A stretch of 64,000 nt of DNA, from positions 62,001 through 126,000 of the forward strand of contig NZ_JAGINO010000012.1 of the NCBI RefSeq assembly GCF_017876115.1. The letters are read 5' to 3'. The stretch comes from Azospirillum picis (GTDB lineage: Bacteria > Pseudomonadota > Alphaproteobacteria > Azospirillales > Azospirillaceae). The notes beneath the pieces were generated by a model. The model did no database searches. It saw only the letters and a program-made list of their open reading frames with translations, and was not told where the DNA came from. Shown here one piece after another: positions 25,772-32,830 of the stretch (position 1 is the first letter of the stretch; every line of letters begins with the position of its first letter). Position numbers and translations under genes: made by a program.

Positions 25772-25960
25772 ATGGATACAGCCACCTACCACACCATCCG
25801 GCATGCCGATGGGCAGCCTTTCTACGACGGGGAGCCGATTACGCTTGCCGATGCCCAGGTCATGATCAACGAGGCCATCGCGCGCGGCGACGTGGAAGTC
25901 GGCTCCTACCTGCACATTGATGCCGACGGCCTGATCATCGAGCGTGAGGCCGTGCTGTAG
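25772..25960 (+). CDS. Small hypothetical protein, 62 aa
   Basis: Not recognised as a named family. GGAGG eight bases ahead of the ATG gives one of the clearer ribosome binding sites in the window. The 62-aa product is acidic (many Asp/Glu), soluble, without signal or membrane segment. It reads as two halves: a beta-like start with ADGQPFYDGEPITLADAQ and an amphipathic helix with INEAIARGDVEVGSYLHIDADGL at the end. It lies alone between a terminator and the convergent D-amino-acid dehydrogenase gene, ending 26 bp from it. Small regulators or adaptor proteins have this form, but no function is assigned. Confidence 0.7.
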   Translation: MDTATYHTIRHADGQPFYDGEPITLADAQVMINEAIARGDVEVGSYLHIDADGLIIEREAVL

Positions 25961-25986
25961 ACAGGCGCCGCCGCCCAAGGCCGCCA

Positions 25987-27261
25987 CTACCGGCGGCCGA
26001 AGCGCGTGACCGCATAGGGGGCCGCGTCGATGGCCGGCGCCCGTCCGGCCAGCATCGCGGCAACGAGGTCCGCGGTCGCCGCCGCCTGCGTCAGACCATA
26101 GTGCCCGTGCCCGAAGGCATGAATGATCCTCGGCTCCCGCACCGCCGGACCGATCACCGGCAGGCTGTCGGGGATGGAGGGGCGGAATCCCATCCAGCGG
26201 GTGCCCTCCCCCACGGCCAGACCGGGCAGGACACGCGCCAGACGTCCGAGCATCGCATCCACGCGCGCCCAGTTCGGCGGCGCATCGAGCCCGGCGAACT
26301 CGACGCTGCCGCCGATCCGGTCGCCGCTGTCGAGAGGCGTGGTGACGAAGCCGTGGCCCTCGTACATCACCGGCCGCGTCAATCCCAGCGTTCCCCGTGC
26401 GACGGTGATGTTGTAGCCGCGCTCGGTATCCAGCGGCACATGGTCGCCGACGGAGGCGGCAAGCCGCTTCGCCCAGGCGCCGCAGGCAATCACCGCGCGG
26501 TCGGCGGTGGCCAGCCCGCCGCCGGACAGCCGCAGGCCGATCCCCCCCTCGCCCGGCTCCAGCGCCGTCACCGTCGCGGTCGTCAGCCGCAGGCCGCGGC
26601 CACGCGCGGCGTCGGCCAGCGCCTCGGTCAGGGCACGGGGGTCGCCGACATGGGCGCCGGTCGGATAGAGGGCACCGCCTGCGAGCCCCCCTGTCCCAGT
26701 TGTTGCCCCCGTTGCCGCCCGCGATGCGAAGACCGGCTCCAAGGCCCGGACACCGGCGGCGTCGAGCCGCTCCACGGCGATGCCCAGCTCCGACTGCCGG
26801 CGCAGCAACCCGTCGGCGGCGGCGAAGGCGGATCGGTCGGTCCAGACCGACAGGATGCCGGTGCGGCGCAGGTGGTGCGACAGGCCGAGCCCGTCCAGCC
26901 GCCGCTCCCAGGCGGGAAGCGACAGCGCGTTCAGCGCGTGGATGGCGCGCGACCCGGCGGCGATGCGGTCCGGCCGGCTGGCGGCGACGAAGCGCAGCAG
27001 CCAGGGCGCCAGCCGCGGCAGGTGGCGTGGCGAGATGCTCAGCGGCCCCAGGGGATCCACCACCCAGCGCGGCATGTGCGCCCAGGCCTTGGGCGAGGCC
27101 AGGGGCAGTATGTCCATGTGGGCGATCCAGCCGGCATTGCCGGCCGATGCCCCGGCCGCCGGCCCCTCGCGGTCGTACAGGTCGACCTCATGGCCTTCGT
27201 CGAGAAGCGCATGGGCGAGCGCCACCCCGATGATCCCCGCCCCAACCACCGCGATCCGCAT
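25987..27261 (-). CDS. FAD-dependent D-amino acid dehydrogenase, probable D-hydroxyproline dehydrogenase
   Basis: A 424-aa DadA/DAO-type flavoprotein. MRIAVVGAGIIGVALAHALL is the FAD-binding beta-alpha-beta, YDREGPAAGASAGNAGWI the adenine/flavin contact, and GHGHYGLTQAAATADLVAAM the C-terminal flavin loop. I start at the ATG that gives MRIAVVG, with GGGAG just upstream. It lacks a signal peptide and acts at the cytosolic side. Adjacent epimerase and deaminase genes suggest oxidation of cis-4-hydroxy-D-proline to pyrroline-4-hydroxy-2-carboxylate. It is divergent from the deaminase gene, sharing the operator region 27332-27449. A generic D-amino-acid dehydrogenase is the alternative. Confidence 0.9.
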   Translation of the reverse strand: MRIAVVGAGIIGVALAHALLDEGHEVDLYDREGPAAGASAGNAGWIAHMDILPLASPKAWAHMPRWVVDPLGPLSISPRHLPRLAPWLLRFVAASRPDRIAAGSRAIHALNALSLPAWERRLDGLGLSHHLRRTGILSVWTDRSAFAAADGLLRRQSELGIAVERLDAAGVRALEPVFASRAATGATTGTGGLAGGALYPTGAHVGDPRALTEALADAARGRGLRLTTATVTALEPGEGGIGLRLSGGGLATADRAVIACGAWAKRLAASVGDHVPLDTERGYNITVARGTLGLTRPVMYEGHGFVTTPLDSGDRIGGSVEFAGLDAPPNWARVDAMLGRLARVLPGLAVGEGTRWMGFRPSIPDSLPVIGPAVREPRIIHAFGHGHYGLTQAAATADLVAAMLAGRAPAIDAAPYAVTRFGRR

Positions 27262-27339
27262 GGCTCCCGCATCCCTTTCACAGGCTCCGCCCGCCACGGC
27301 GCGCGGCAGACCGCCATCCTAGCCGACCCGCAATCATAC

Positions 27340-27352
27340 ACAATATACAATC
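27340..27352. promoter_or_regulatory. Operator candidate for the hydroxyproline GntR (site 1)
   Basis: ACAATATACAAT (27340-27351) plus C matches the pseudo-palindrome ATTGTATACAAT at nine of twelve positions. It is located 79 bp upstream of the D-amino-acid dehydrogenase start, in the divergent spacer. Two better copies lie at 27437 and 30256. The ATTGTATACAAT form suits FCD-type GntR regulators with GTAT/ATAC half-sites. Confidence 0.5.
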
Positions 27353-27436
27353 TGCGGTGTGTCGGCGCGCGACCGGGTGGACGTTTTCCACCTTCCTCGC
27401 CGTTTTGCCGCAAGGCCGCGCCCTTTCCATTTGCAT

Positions 27437-27449
27437 ATTTTATACAATC
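27437..27449. promoter_or_regulatory. Operator candidate for the hydroxyproline GntR (site 2)
   Basis: ATTTTATACAAT (27437-27448) followed by C matches ATTGTATACAAT at eleven of twelve positions, 52 bp before the deaminase start. The identical 13-mer ATTTTATACAATC occurs inverted at 30255-30267 before the GntR gene. Such an AT-rich 13-mer is not expected twice within 3 kb in this GC-rich sequence. Confidence 0.7.
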
Positions 27450-27500
27450 TTCTCATCATGCGCCATCCTGACCGTCCCCCTGCCCGAAGCGAGGACCACG

Positions 27501-28424
27501 ATGACCAAGCGCATCTCCTGGGAAGGCGTCTTCCCCGCCGTGACCACCCAGTTCCACGACGACCTGTCGCTCGATCTCGACGCCACCGCCCGGGTGATCG
27601 ACGGTCTGGTCCGCGACGGCGTGTCGGGTCTGGTGGTCTGCGGAACGGTGGGCGAGAACACCTCGCTCACCCGCACGGAGAAGGTCGCGGTCATGGAGAC
27701 CGCCAAGGCGGCCGCCGGCGGGCGGGTGCCGGTGATCTGCGGCATCGCGGAGTTCACCACCCCCTTCGCGGTCGAGACCGCGCGCGAGGCCGCCCGCGTC
27801 GGGGTGGACGGGATCATGCTGATGCCGGCGCTGGTCTATTCCTCCAAGCCGCACGAGACCGCGGCGCATTTCCGCACCGTCGCCAAGGCGACCGACCTGC
27901 CGGTGATGGTCTACAACAACCCGCCGGTCTACAAGAACGACGTGACGCCCGACATCCTGGCGATGCTGGCCGACTGCGACACCGTGGTCTGCTTCAAGGA
28001 CAGCTCCGGCGACACCCGGCGCTTCATCGACACCCGCAACATGGTCGGCGACCGCTTCGTCCTGTTCGCCGGGCTCGACGACGTGATCGTCGAAAGCGTG
28101 GCGATGGGGGCGGCCGGCTGGGTGTCGGGCATGTCGAACGCCTTCCCGCGCGAGGGCGAGACGCTGTTCCGCCTTGCCAAGGCCGGGCGCTTCGCCGAGG
28201 CGATGCCGCTTTACGAGTGGTTCATGCCGCTGCTCCACCTCGACGCCCGCCCCGATCTGGTGCAGTGTATCAAGCTGTGCGAGCACATCATGGGTCGCGG
28301 CACCTGGCGGACCCGCCCGCCGCGGCTGGAACTGCTGCCCGGGGAACGCGCCGCGGTCGAGGCCCTGATGGCGAAGGCGATCGAGACCCGGCCGGCGCTG
28401 CCGGACGTCGGGCTGGCCGCCTGA
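27501..28424 (+). CDS. DapA-family lyase, probable pyrroline-4-hydroxy-2-carboxylate deaminase
   Basis: A 307-aa dihydrodipicolinate-synthase-family barrel. Lys166 in CFKDSSGD is the Schiff-base lysine and Tyr138 in VYNNPP the conserved tyrosine; GTVGENTSL replaces the GTTGE of true DapA. The length and the flanking 4-hydroxyproline epimerase and D-amino-acid dehydrogenase genes suggest LhpC-type deaminase activity: pyrroline-4-hydroxy-2-carboxylate to 2,5-dioxopentanoate and ammonia. GAGG lies seven bases before the ATG. The gene is followed 55 bp later by the epimerase gene on the same strand. Lysine biosynthesis is unlikely in this context. Confidence 0.9.
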   Translation: MTKRISWEGVFPAVTTQFHDDLSLDLDATARVIDGLVRDGVSGLVVCGTVGENTSLTRTEKVAVMETAKAAAGGRVPVICGIAEFTTPFAVETAREAARVGVDGIMLMPALVYSSKPHETAAHFRTVAKATDLPVMVYNNPPVYKNDVTPDILAMLADCDTVVCFKDSSGDTRRFIDTRNMVGDRFVLFAGLDDVIVESVAMGAAGWVSGMSNAFPREGETLFRLAKAGRFAEAMPLYEWFMPLLHLDARPDLVQCIKLCEHIMGRGTWRTRPPRLELLPGERAAVEALMAKAIETRPALPDVGLAA

Positions 28425-28479
28425 GGCGCCCCGCGCCGATCCTCCCGCCAGCCCGTCCCCGCAATCCAGAGGTCGCCCG

Positions 28480-29493
28480 ATGGCGCGTCACAGCTTCTTC
28501 TGCATCGACGGTCACACCTGCGGCAATCCCGTCCGCCTCGTCACCGGCGGGTCGATCCCGACCCTGGCGGGAGCGACGATGTTCGAGCGGCGCCAGCATT
28601 TCCTGGCCGAGCACGACTGGATCCGCAAGAGCCTGATGTTCGAGCCGCGCGGGCACGACATGATGTCCGGCTCGATCCTCTATCCGCCGACGCGACCCGA
28701 CTGCGACGTCGCCATCCTGTTCATCGAGACCTCTGGCTGCCTACCGATGTGCGGCCACGGCACCATCGGCACCGTCACGATGATGCTGGAGCATGGGCTG
28801 GTCACCCCGCGGGAGCCGGGCCGCCTGCTGCTCGACACCCCGGCCGGCGTGGTCGAGGCGCGCTATGTCCAGAACGGCCCCTATGTGGACAGCGTCACGC
28901 TGACCAACGTCCCGTCCTTCCTGCTCGGCCGCGGCTACGAGGTCGAGGTGGAGGGGTTCGGCACGCTGTCGGTCGATGTCGCGTTCGGCGGCAACTTCTA
29001 CGCCATCGTCGAGCCGCAGCCGGGCTACGAGGATCTCTCGGCCCTCCAGCCGTCGGACGTCCTGCGCCTCAGCCCGCGGCTGCGCACCGCCTTCAACGCC
29101 CGGCACCGCATCGTCCACCCCGCCAACCCGGCGCTCGACCGCCTGACCCACGTGATGTGGACCGGCCGGCCGATGACGGCGGGCGGTACGGCGCGCAACG
29201 CGGTGTTCTACGGCGACAAGGCCATCGACCGCTCGCCCTGCGGCACCGGCACCTCGGCGCGGATGGCGCAGCTCCACGCCACCGGCCGGCTGGCGGCGGG
29301 GACGGACTTCATCCACGAGAGCATCATCGGCTCGACCTTCACCGGCCGCGTCGTGGGCGAGACCATGGTGGGCGACCTGCCGGCGATCATCCCGTCGATC
29401 GGCGGATGGGCGCGCACCACCGGCTTCAACACCATCTTCGTCGACGACCGCGACCCCTTCTGGCAGGGATTCCAGGTCGCCGAAGCCACCTGA
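28480..29493 (+). CDS. Proline racemase family, 4-hydroxyproline 2-epimerase
   Basis: A 337-aa PLP-independent epimerase. Both catalytic cysteines are present: Cys91 in MCGHGT and Cys254 in SPCGTGTSA. The pair abstracts and returns the alpha proton from opposite faces, as in proline racemase and hydroxyproline epimerase; a Thr at the second position would instead indicate a dehydratase. Cellular location is the cytosol. Neighbouring D-amino-acid dehydrogenase, DapA-family deaminase and GntR genes make trans-4-hydroxy-L-proline the likely substrate, giving cis-4-hydroxy-D-proline. The ATG follows AGAGGTCGCCCG. It ends 45 bp from the convergent regulator gene. Confidence 0.93.
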   Translation: MARHSFFCIDGHTCGNPVRLVTGGSIPTLAGATMFERRQHFLAEHDWIRKSLMFEPRGHDMMSGSILYPPTRPDCDVAILFIETSGCLPMCGHGTIGTVTMMLEHGLVTPREPGRLLLDTPAGVVEARYVQNGPYVDSVTLTNVPSFLLGRGYEVEVEGFGTLSVDVAFGGNFYAIVEPQPGYEDLSALQPSDVLRLSPRLRTAFNARHRIVHPANPALDRLTHVMWTGRPMTAGGTARNAVFYGDKAIDRSPCGTGTSARMAQLHATGRLAAGTDFIHESIIGSTFTGRVVGETMVGDLPAIIPSIGGWARTTGFNTIFVDDRDPFWQGFQVAEAT

Positions 29494-29538
29494 CCGCCCT
29501 CGCCAGCCGCGTCCAGGCCGCCTCCGGAGCCGGCCGGC

Positions 29539-30195
29539 CTACTGCCCCAGCGTCTGCAGCAGGCCGGCCCGCACCTCCTCGATGTGGCTGTGCAGGAAGC
29601 GGCAGGCTTCGAAGATGGCACCGCGCAGGCACAGCGCGATCAGATCCGCGTGCTCGCTCTCGGCACGCCGCATCGCCGCCTCGTTGTTGTTGAGCTGCAT
29701 CCGGGTGTAGCGGTCGCTGGTCTGCAGCAGCGAGGTCACGATGGCGAGGCTGCGCGGCTGGCGCGCCTTCGCATAGAGTGCCAGATGGAACTCCGCGTTC
29801 AGCGCACCCCAGCGGCCGATGTCGTTGGCGGCGATCGCCTCGGCGAAGCGGGCCTGGAGGGCGTCGAGCTGCGCGAAAACCTCCGGGGTGAAGGATTGGG
29901 CCGACTGCGCCAGCATGCGCGGCTCCAGGATGCCGCGGAGGTCGAACACGTCGTTGATCTCGTCGAGCGACAGGTCCGACACGATGGCGCCCTTGTGCGG
30001 CACGATGCGGACGAGCCCCTCCGCCTCCAGCTGGAACAGCGCCTCCCGCACCGGAATGCGGCTGGTGCCGTACAGCTCCGCCAGCGCGTCCTGGCGAAGC
30101 TGCGTGCCGGCCGGGTGGCTGCCGTTCAGGATGCCCTGACGGACCTGTTCGGTGATCGCCGCCGACAGCGTGCGGTGTTTCAGGGCATCCTTCAT
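29539..30195 (-). CDS. GntR-family regulator, FadR/FCD subfamily
   Basis: A 218-aa regulator with HTH at about 8-70 (QVRQGILNGSHPAGTQLRQDALAELYGTSRIPVREAL is split across helices) and an FCD effector domain in the rest. The metal-binding residues expected of FCD (Asp, several His) appear in NAEFHLALY, SEHADLI and LHSHIEEV. I start at MKDALKHRTL because an upstream in-frame ATG (30240) adds an atypical segment. It presumably represses the hydroxyproline genes and itself; the operator-like sequence at 30255-30267 lies 60 bp upstream, and two related sites lie between the divergent target genes. Confidence 0.9.
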   Translation of the reverse strand: MKDALKHRTLSAAITEQVRQGILNGSHPAGTQLRQDALAELYGTSRIPVREALFQLEAEGLVRIVPHKGAIVSDLSLDEINDVFDLRGILEPRMLAQSAQSFTPEVFAQLDALQARFAEAIAANDIGRWGALNAEFHLALYAKARQPRSLAIVTSLLQTSDRYTRMQLNNNEAAMRRAESEHADLIALCLRGAIFEACRFLHSHIEEVRAGLLQTLGQ

Positions 30196-30254
30196 GATGG
30201 CGGCATTTAACCGGAGACCGTGACCGGGCGCCAGTTCCATCGCCCGATGCCGTC

Positions 30255-30267
30255 GATTGTATAAAAT
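30255..30267. promoter_or_regulatory. Operator candidate for the hydroxyproline GntR (site 3)
   Basis: GATTGTATAAAAT is the exact reverse complement of the 13-mer at 27437-27449. Its core ATTGTATAAAAT matches ATTGTATACAAT at eleven of twelve positions. It is 60 bp upstream of the GntR start and touches the stop codon of the CBS-BON gene, suggesting autoregulation. Confidence 0.7.
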
Positions 30268-31010
30268 CAGCCGGCCCGGTCCGCCGCCGCCTCCCCGTCC
30301 CCCCGGTCGTCGTCGGCGACCACAACGCCGGAATTCGGCTCCACCCAGGTGAGGTGATCGACGACGCCGCGCACGCCGGGGATCGACTCCGCCGCCACCC
30401 GCAGGGCGCGGCGCTGGCGGTCGTCGAAGACGACGCCGCGCAGGTCGACCACCCCGTCCTGCACGGTGACCACCAGGGTCGAGGCCGGTGTCCAGCGTTG
30501 CGTCTTCAGCTCGGCCAGCAGCCCGTCGCGGATCCGGGCGTCCGCTTCCGCCCCCGACAGGACGTCGGCGGCCTTGCGGGTGACGGTGCGCAGCAGGTCG
30601 GACCGGCTGACGATGCCGACCACCATGCCGTCGCGCAGCACCGGCAGCCGCTTGATCCGGCGGTCCATCAGCAGGGCCGCGACCTCTTTCAGAGGCGTCT
30701 CCTCCGTGACGCTCACCACTTGCCGGGTCATCACGTCGGCGACATGCCGCCCATGCACCAGGACATAGTCGTCGGCCAGCCGGCCGGCGCCGAGCACGAA
30801 CTCCAGCCAGCGCGGGCGCTGCGGCCCGGCGGCCGGCTCGACGCGGCGCAGGAAGTCGCCCTCGGTGACGATGCCGGTCAGCCGGCCCTGCGCATCGACC
30901 ACCGGCAGTCCGCTGATCCGGTGGGTGAGCATCAGATCCACGGCGCGGTCGACGGATTCCTCCGCGGCGATGGTGATCACCGGGCGGGTCATAACCTCAA
31001 CTGCCTTCAT
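30267..31010 (-). CDS. CBS-domain pair plus BON domain protein
   Basis: A 247-aa protein. CBS domain 1 covers about 6-60 (VMTRPVITIAAEESVDRAVDLML), CBS domain 2 about 92-148 (VMTRQVVSVTEETPLKEVAALL), and a BON domain about 155-228 (ARIRDGLLAELKTQRW, GVVDLRGVVFDDRQRRALRVAAE). CBS pairs bind adenosine ligands; BON domains usually bind phospholipid or occur in periplasmic proteins, but this combination has no signal peptide and is found as a soluble stress protein in many proteobacteria. Its start is taken at MKAVEVMTRP. It seems unrelated to the neighbouring hydroxyproline regulator. An acidic C-terminal tail (DDDRGDGEAAADRAG) follows. Confidence 0.9.
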   Translation of the reverse strand: MKAVEVMTRPVITIAAEESVDRAVDLMLTHRISGLPVVDAQGRLTGIVTEGDFLRRVEPAAGPQRPRWLEFVLGAGRLADDYVLVHGRHVADVMTRQVVSVTEETPLKEVAALLMDRRIKRLPVLRDGMVVGIVSRSDLLRTVTRKAADVLSGAEADARIRDGLLAELKTQRWTPASTLVVTVQDGVVDLRGVVFDDRQRRALRVAAESIPGVRGVVDHLTWVEPNSGVVVADDDRGDGEAAADRAG

Positions 31011-31142
31011 GGCGCCATCCTCTTGTTTTCCTTCCCATAGCAGGTCCCCGGCAACCGACCGGCGCGTTTTGCGAAGGCCGGCCATGCCGAGGACGCGGTT
31101 CGCGCCACTCTTGCGACCGGCAGTGGCAGCCGCATATAGTAA

Positions 31143-31163
31143 GCAAGCTTATTATATGCTTGC
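31143..31163. promoter_or_regulatory. Inverted repeat GCAAGC-N9-GCTTGC, MarR operator candidate
   Basis: GCAAGC (31143-31148) and GCTTGC (31158-31163) are perfect arms around TTATTATAT, which also offers a -10-like element. The repeat ends one base before the MarR start, the usual site of MarR autorepression. An ATG at 31156 lies inside it and is therefore a less likely start. Confidence 0.65.
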
Positions 31164-31164
31164 A

Positions 31165-31668
31165 ATGGACGACTCATCCCCGATGAACACCCCCTCCCAG
31201 GCCCCGCTCGGTTTCCTGCTGCATGATGCCGCCCGCCTGCTGCGCAAGCGGTTCGAGCAGCAGGCCCGCCATCTCGGCCTGACGCGGTCGCAATGGCAGG
31301 TCCTGGCCTACCTGTCGAGCAACGAGGGGATCCACCAGGGCGGCCTGGCGGAACTGCTGGACATCGAGCCGATCACGCTGGTGCGCCTGCTGGACAAGCT
31401 GGAAGCCATCGGCCTGATCGAGCGGCGCCCGCACCCGACCGACCGCCGGGTCCGCCTGCTCCACCTGACGGACAAGGCGCGCCCGCTCCTGGGGTCCGCC
31501 CGCAAGCTGGGGGACGCCACCCGTGCCGAAGCCCTGCAGGGGGTATCGGCTGCCGACCGCGAAACCCTGGTCCGCGTGCTCGGCCTCATCAAATGCAATC
31601 TGGTCGAGGCGTGCGAGCGCCCGGCCGCTTTCCATGACAGTCAACGGGACTCCGCTGAAAATGGCTGA
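31165..31668 (+). CDS. MarR-family regulator of the EmrAB efflux operon
   Basis: A 167-aa MarR protein. Winged HTH at about 50-110: LTRSQWQVLAYLSSNEGIHQGGLAELLDIEPITLVRLLDKLE with DRRVRLLHLT as the wing, read in parts. It is the first gene of an operon with an EmrA-like adaptor and an EmrB-like pump; its stop overlaps the adaptor start by 8 bp. MarR proteins of this arrangement release the operator when they bind phenolic drugs or uncouplers. The start at 31165 is chosen; ATG at 31156 and 31183 are alternatives. Confidence 0.92.
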   Translation: MDDSSPMNTPSQAPLGFLLHDAARLLRKRFEQQARHLGLTRSQWQVLAYLSSNEGIHQGGLAELLDIEPITLVRLLDKLEAIGLIERRPHPTDRRVRLLHLTDKARPLLGSARKLGDATRAEALQGVSAADRETLVRVLGLIKCNLVEACERPAAFHDSQRDSAENG

Positions 31669-32830
31669 TGGACAGGTCTTGAAATCCACGGACGCGCCGG
31701 CTTCGAGCCGGGAGGCCGGGAACCAGTCGCCGAAGCGTCCCCGCCGCAGCCGGGTGCGGATGCTGCTGTTCGCCCTGCTGCCGGTCGCCCTGGTCGCCGG
31801 CGGCTACGAATACGTCACCGGCGGACAGGTGATGTCGACCGAGAACGCCTATGTGCAGGGCGACATGGTCGGCATCGCCACCGACGTGTCGGGCATCGTC
31901 AAGCAGATCGCGGTCCGCGAGAACCAGGCCGTCAAGGCCGGCGACGTCCTGTTCCGCCTGGACGACCTTCCCTTCCGGCTGGCCGTCGACCGGGCGGAGG
32001 CCCAGATCGGCATCGTCCGCAACGACCTGGCGGCGCTCCAGGCCAGCTACCGCGACATGCAGGCCCAGATCGCCCAGGCCCAGGCCGACATCGACTTCTA
32101 CACCACCGACCTGGAGCGGCAGAAGCAGCTCGCCAACAGCAACTTCGCCTCGCGGGCGACCTACGACCAGTCGCGCCACAATGTCGAGACGGCACGGCAG
32201 AAGCAGGCGTCGCTCACCCAGCAGCTCGCCGCCATCGCCGCCAACCTCAACGGCCATCCCGACGGCCGGATCGAGGACCATCCGCGCTACCGCGACGCGG
32301 TGGCGGCGCGTGACGAGGTCGCGCGCCAGCTCTCCCACACCGTGGTGCGGGCACCGGCGGACGGCGTGGTGACCAAGGTGCCGTCGTTGCAGGTCGGGCA
32401 GTATCTGCCGGCGGCAACCGCGGCGTTCAGCCTGGTGGCCACCGACCATGTCTGGGTCGAGGCGTCGCCCAAGGAAACCGAACTGACCTATGTCCGTCCG
32501 GGCCAACCGGCGACCGTCACCGTCGACAGCTATCCCGGCGCCGAATGGACCGGGACGGTGGACAGCATCAGCCCGGCGTCGGGCGCCAGCTTCTCGCTGC
32601 TGCCGGCGCAGAACAGCTCGGGCAACTGGGTGAAGGTGGTGCAGCGCATCCCGATGCGCGTGCGCATCGACACGCCGGCCGGCAAGCCGCCGCTGCGCGT
32701 CGGCATGAGCGTGGTCGTCGACGTCGACACCGGCCACGCCCGCGGCCTGCCGGACTTCGTCACCTCGCTGTTCGGCGGCTCGAAGGCGCAGGCCCACGGG
32801 ATGCAGGCCCATGAGCAGGCCCATGAGTAG
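31661..32830 (+). CDS. EmrA-like membrane fusion protein
   Basis: A 389-aa HlyD-family periplasmic adaptor. A single N-terminal membrane segment (RMLLFALLPVALVAGGY, about 33-49) is followed by a biotinyl-lipoyl domain (ENAYVQGDMVGIATDVSGIV), a coiled-coil hairpin of about 95-205 with many Gln/Ala (AQAQADIDFYTTDLERQKQL), and a beta-barrel (VWVEASPKETELTYVRPGQ). It links the inner-membrane EmrB-like pump to an outer-membrane channel, which is not encoded here. The His-rich end (AHGMQAHEQAHE) is caused by the overlap with the next gene's start region. Confidence 0.92.
   Translation: MADGQVLKSTDAPASSREAGNQSPKRPRRSRVRMLLFALLPVALVAGGYEYVTGGQVMSTENAYVQGDMVGIATDVSGIVKQIAVRENQAVKAGDVLFRLDDLPFRLAVDRAEAQIGIVRNDLAALQASYRDMQAQIAQAQADIDFYTTDLERQKQLANSNFASRATYDQSRHNVETARQKQASLTQQLAAIAANLNGHPDGRIEDHPRYRDAVAARDEVARQLSHTVVRAPADGVVTKVPSLQVGQYLPAATAAFSLVATDHVWVEASPKETELTYVRPGQPATVTVDSYPGAEWTGTVDSISPASGASFSLLPAQNSSGNWVKVVQRIPMRVRIDTPAGKPPLRVGMSVVVDVDTGHARGLPDFVTSLFGGSKAQAHGMQAHEQAHE

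Noticed and set aside
27501-28424. DapA-family gene as dihydrodipicolinate synthase for lysine biosynthesis
   Set aside because: The GTTGE motif is changed to GTVGE, and it is embedded with hydroxyproline epimerase and D-amino-acid dehydrogenase genes.
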